Source: Candidatus Falkowiibacteriota bacterium (lineage in GTDB: Bacteria > Patescibacteriota > Patescibacteriia > Patescibacteriales > WJLG01). From it: a DNA stretch of 5,688 nucleotides. The stretch is from NCBI GenBank assembly GCA_014728685.1, contig WJLG01000083.1, positions 1 through 5,688 of the forward strand, read 5' to 3'. The position numbers were made by a program, and so were the translations under genes. This document shows positions 4,885 to 5,688 of this stretch, one piece after another (position 1 is the stretch's first letter; each line of letters opens with the position of its first letter). The notes under the pieces are model-generated. The model had not been told where the DNA came from. It ran no database searches and saw only the letters and a list, made by a program, of their open reading frames with translations.

Positions 4885-5505
4885 TTATTTCTTAGTACTT
4901 AGTTCTCGATAGACCAAAGTCATAGCTGCTGATGTGGTTGGTATTGAAAAGAAGAGTCCGACCGCAAAAGTAAAAAATCCCAATACATTTATCAATCCCA
5001 GCAACAGGTCAAAAAAGAATAGTCTTAAAGCCCGGCCCTTAGTGATCTTGAAACTGGCTTTTAAGGCATCGATGGCTTTCATGTTCTTGTCAACGATGAA
5101 AAAGGAAGTGAATTGCAATCGAACAGCCAAGTAGATGCCGGGAATTATCAGGAATACGAATCCGATAAGGATGATAACCAGCGATATGACATCGGCTATT
5201 ATCTGTTGGAGGATCCTATCATAGCAAGAAAAAAGTTCGTTTATATGAGGTTTTTTCTTATTTATGACCAGTAGATTTATCTTTATAAATCCCAGTGTCA
5301 GGAGAACACTTACAGCATAGAAGATGACCCGCAAAAGCAGATTAAAGACCTCGGCATCCTTAAAAAACCTTAAGAGATAGTCGGAAGAAGAAGCAAAGGC
5401 TGCTATGATAAAAAGAGCCAGAAAGAAAACAAAAAATCTTTCGACCATTAGATTCCAGCCGGTCGTTAGCGCTTTTTTGATGTTGAATTCTTCAGTTTTT
5501 TGCAT
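4885..5505 (-). CDS. Multi-pass integral membrane protein (DUF975/GPDPase-membrane-domain-like), unknown function
   Basis: A 206-residue, very hydrophobic protein with four or more membrane segments at roughly 23-39, 53-80, 102-130 and 160-198 (the last probably two helices). The segment LIIPGIYLAVRLQFTSFFIVDK (119-140), followed by AIDALKASFKITKGRALRLF, is the hallmark I associate with DUF975 and glycerophosphodiester-phosphodiesterase membrane-domain-like proteins: an IPG turn, a helix, then a charged amphipathic ALKASxxxTKG loop. No catalytic domain is attached, so no enzymatic role can be claimed. It is the first gene of a two-gene unit with the 97-residue membrane protein one base downstream. 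An extended -10 six bases before the ATG fixes the start and predicts a leaderless mRNA. Family resemblance is from memory. Confidence 0.78.
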   Translation of the reverse strand: MQKTEEFNIKKALTTGWNLMVERFFVFFLALFIIAAFASSSDYLLRFFKDAEVFNLLLRVIFYAVSVLLTLGFIKINLLVINKKKPHINELFSCYDRILQQIIADVISLVIILIGFVFLIIPGIYLAVRLQFTSFFIVDKNMKAIDALKASFKITKGRALRLFFFDLLLGLINVLGFFTFAVGLFFSIPTTSAAMTLVYRELSTKK

Positions 5506-5511
5506 ATCTAC

Positions 5512-5520
5512 ATTATAGCA
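5512..5520 (-). promoter_or_regulatory. Extended -10 promoter element giving a leaderless transcript
   Basis: The minus strand reads TGCTATAAT, a perfect -10 hexamer with the TGn extension. The hexamer ends at 5512 and the ATG begins at 5505, leaving six bases, the usual distance from -10 to transcription start. The predicted mRNA therefore begins at or next to the A of the start codon. The best -35 at 17-base spacing (TTTCTA) is weak, as is common when an extended -10 is present. Confidence 0.72.
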
Positions 5521-5559
5521 CGGATAGGCGGAAGTAGAAATATTAAAAAATGACCTCCT

Positions 5560-5588
5560 CCCCGGGATCCGCTACGCTACTCCCGGGG
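5560..5588. repeat. Perfect GC-rich inverted repeat
   Basis: CCCCGGGA (5560-5567) and TCCCGGGG (5581-5588) are exact reverse complements around a 13-base loop that contains a GCTACGCTAC direct repeat. The stem is all G/C except its last pair, in sharp contrast to the AT-rich surroundings. On the minus strand a run of six T follows nine bases after the stem, so it could act as a weak terminator for a gene further right; on the plus strand no T-run follows. It may also be part of a structured RNA with the hairpin at 5635-5660. Confidence 0.7.
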
Positions 5589-5634
5589 TTTCCAACATGG
5601 TATAAGAATCCAAAGGCGAATATCATCGAAGAAA

Positions 5635-5672
5635 CCCTAGAACAACCTTGTTGTCTGGGGCTTTTCTTTTTT
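5635..5672 (+). terminator. Plus-strand intrinsic terminator-like hairpin
   Basis: CCCTAG (5635-5640) pairs with CTGGGG (5655-5660, one T-G), AACA (5641-5644) pairs with TGTT (5649-5652), a two-base GT bulge separates the two helices, and the loop is ACCT. The stem is followed by C, TTTT, C and TTTTTT. The long T-tract on the plus side and only a short TTTC on the minus side point to termination of plus-strand transcription, although no plus-strand gene is supported to its left. Confidence 0.6.
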
Positions 5673-5688
5673 ATCCTGCCATTCTATA

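Noticed and set aside
5554..5559. AGGAGG on the minus strand resembling a Shine-Dalgarno site
   Set aside because: No start codon with an open frame follows at suitable distance; the next minus-strand gene starts about 50 bases later with its own promoter.
5550..5688. Plus-strand reading frame open from ATG at 5550 to the window edge
   Set aside because: It is 46 codons with no stop, but it runs through both hairpins and the T-tract, has no ribosome-binding site, and the residues look like translated structure rather than protein.
1..5688. tRNA, rRNA, CRISPR array or insertion sequence
   Set aside because: I saw no tRNA cloverleaf or conserved rRNA stretches, no regularly spaced repeats, and no transposase or terminal repeats.

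Overview
The window carries a compact deoxythymidylate (dTMP) synthesis cluster, with every convincing gene on the minus strand. The style suggests a member of the Candidate Phyla Radiation (Patescibacteria). Genes are small and tightly packed with gaps of a few bases or short overlaps. Every visible stop codon is TAA. Only one of eight start codons has a clear Shine-Dalgarno sequence. The enzymes resemble the variant forms I associate with that group. This assignment is inference; no rRNA or other phylogenetic marker is present.

Layout in direction of transcription (right to left). From 5688 to 5506 there is a 183-base stretch without a supported gene. It holds a perfect GC-rich inverted repeat and a plus-strand intrinsic-terminator-like hairpin. 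At 5505-4885 is a multi-pass membrane protein with an extended -10 element placed so that its mRNA should be leaderless. One base after its stop codon begins a 97-residue single-pass membrane protein (4883-4590). The gap 4589-4482 holds a terminator-like hairpin and two alternative promoter candidates. Then comes the nucleotide cluster: dCMP deaminase (4481-3951), a dCTP deaminase/dUTPase-superfamily protein (3945-3397), an AT-rich repeat, thymidylate synthase (3324-2344), a membrane-anchored cysteine-containing protein of unknown function (2289-1615), dihydrofolate reductase (1611-1138), a P-loop nucleotide kinase-like protein (1107-544) and thymidylate kinase (551 to beyond the left edge).

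Together the enzymes form a near-complete route. dCMP (and perhaps dCTP/dUTP) is converted to dUMP, ThyA methylates dUMP to dTMP while oxidising methylene-tetrahydrofolate to dihydrofolate, DHFR regenerates tetrahydrofolate, and Tmk phosphorylates dTMP. The second P-loop kinase may act on another (deoxy)nucleotide.

The most unusual points are residue changes at expected active-site positions of ThyA and of the Dcd/Dut-like protein, and an extracytoplasmic six-cysteine coiled-coil protein lodged between thyA and folA with the window's only strong ribosome-binding site. A leader upstream of the dCMP deaminase could form competing structures. None of this by itself proves a new system; the ThyA and Dcd-like variants plus the embedded membrane protein are the best leads.
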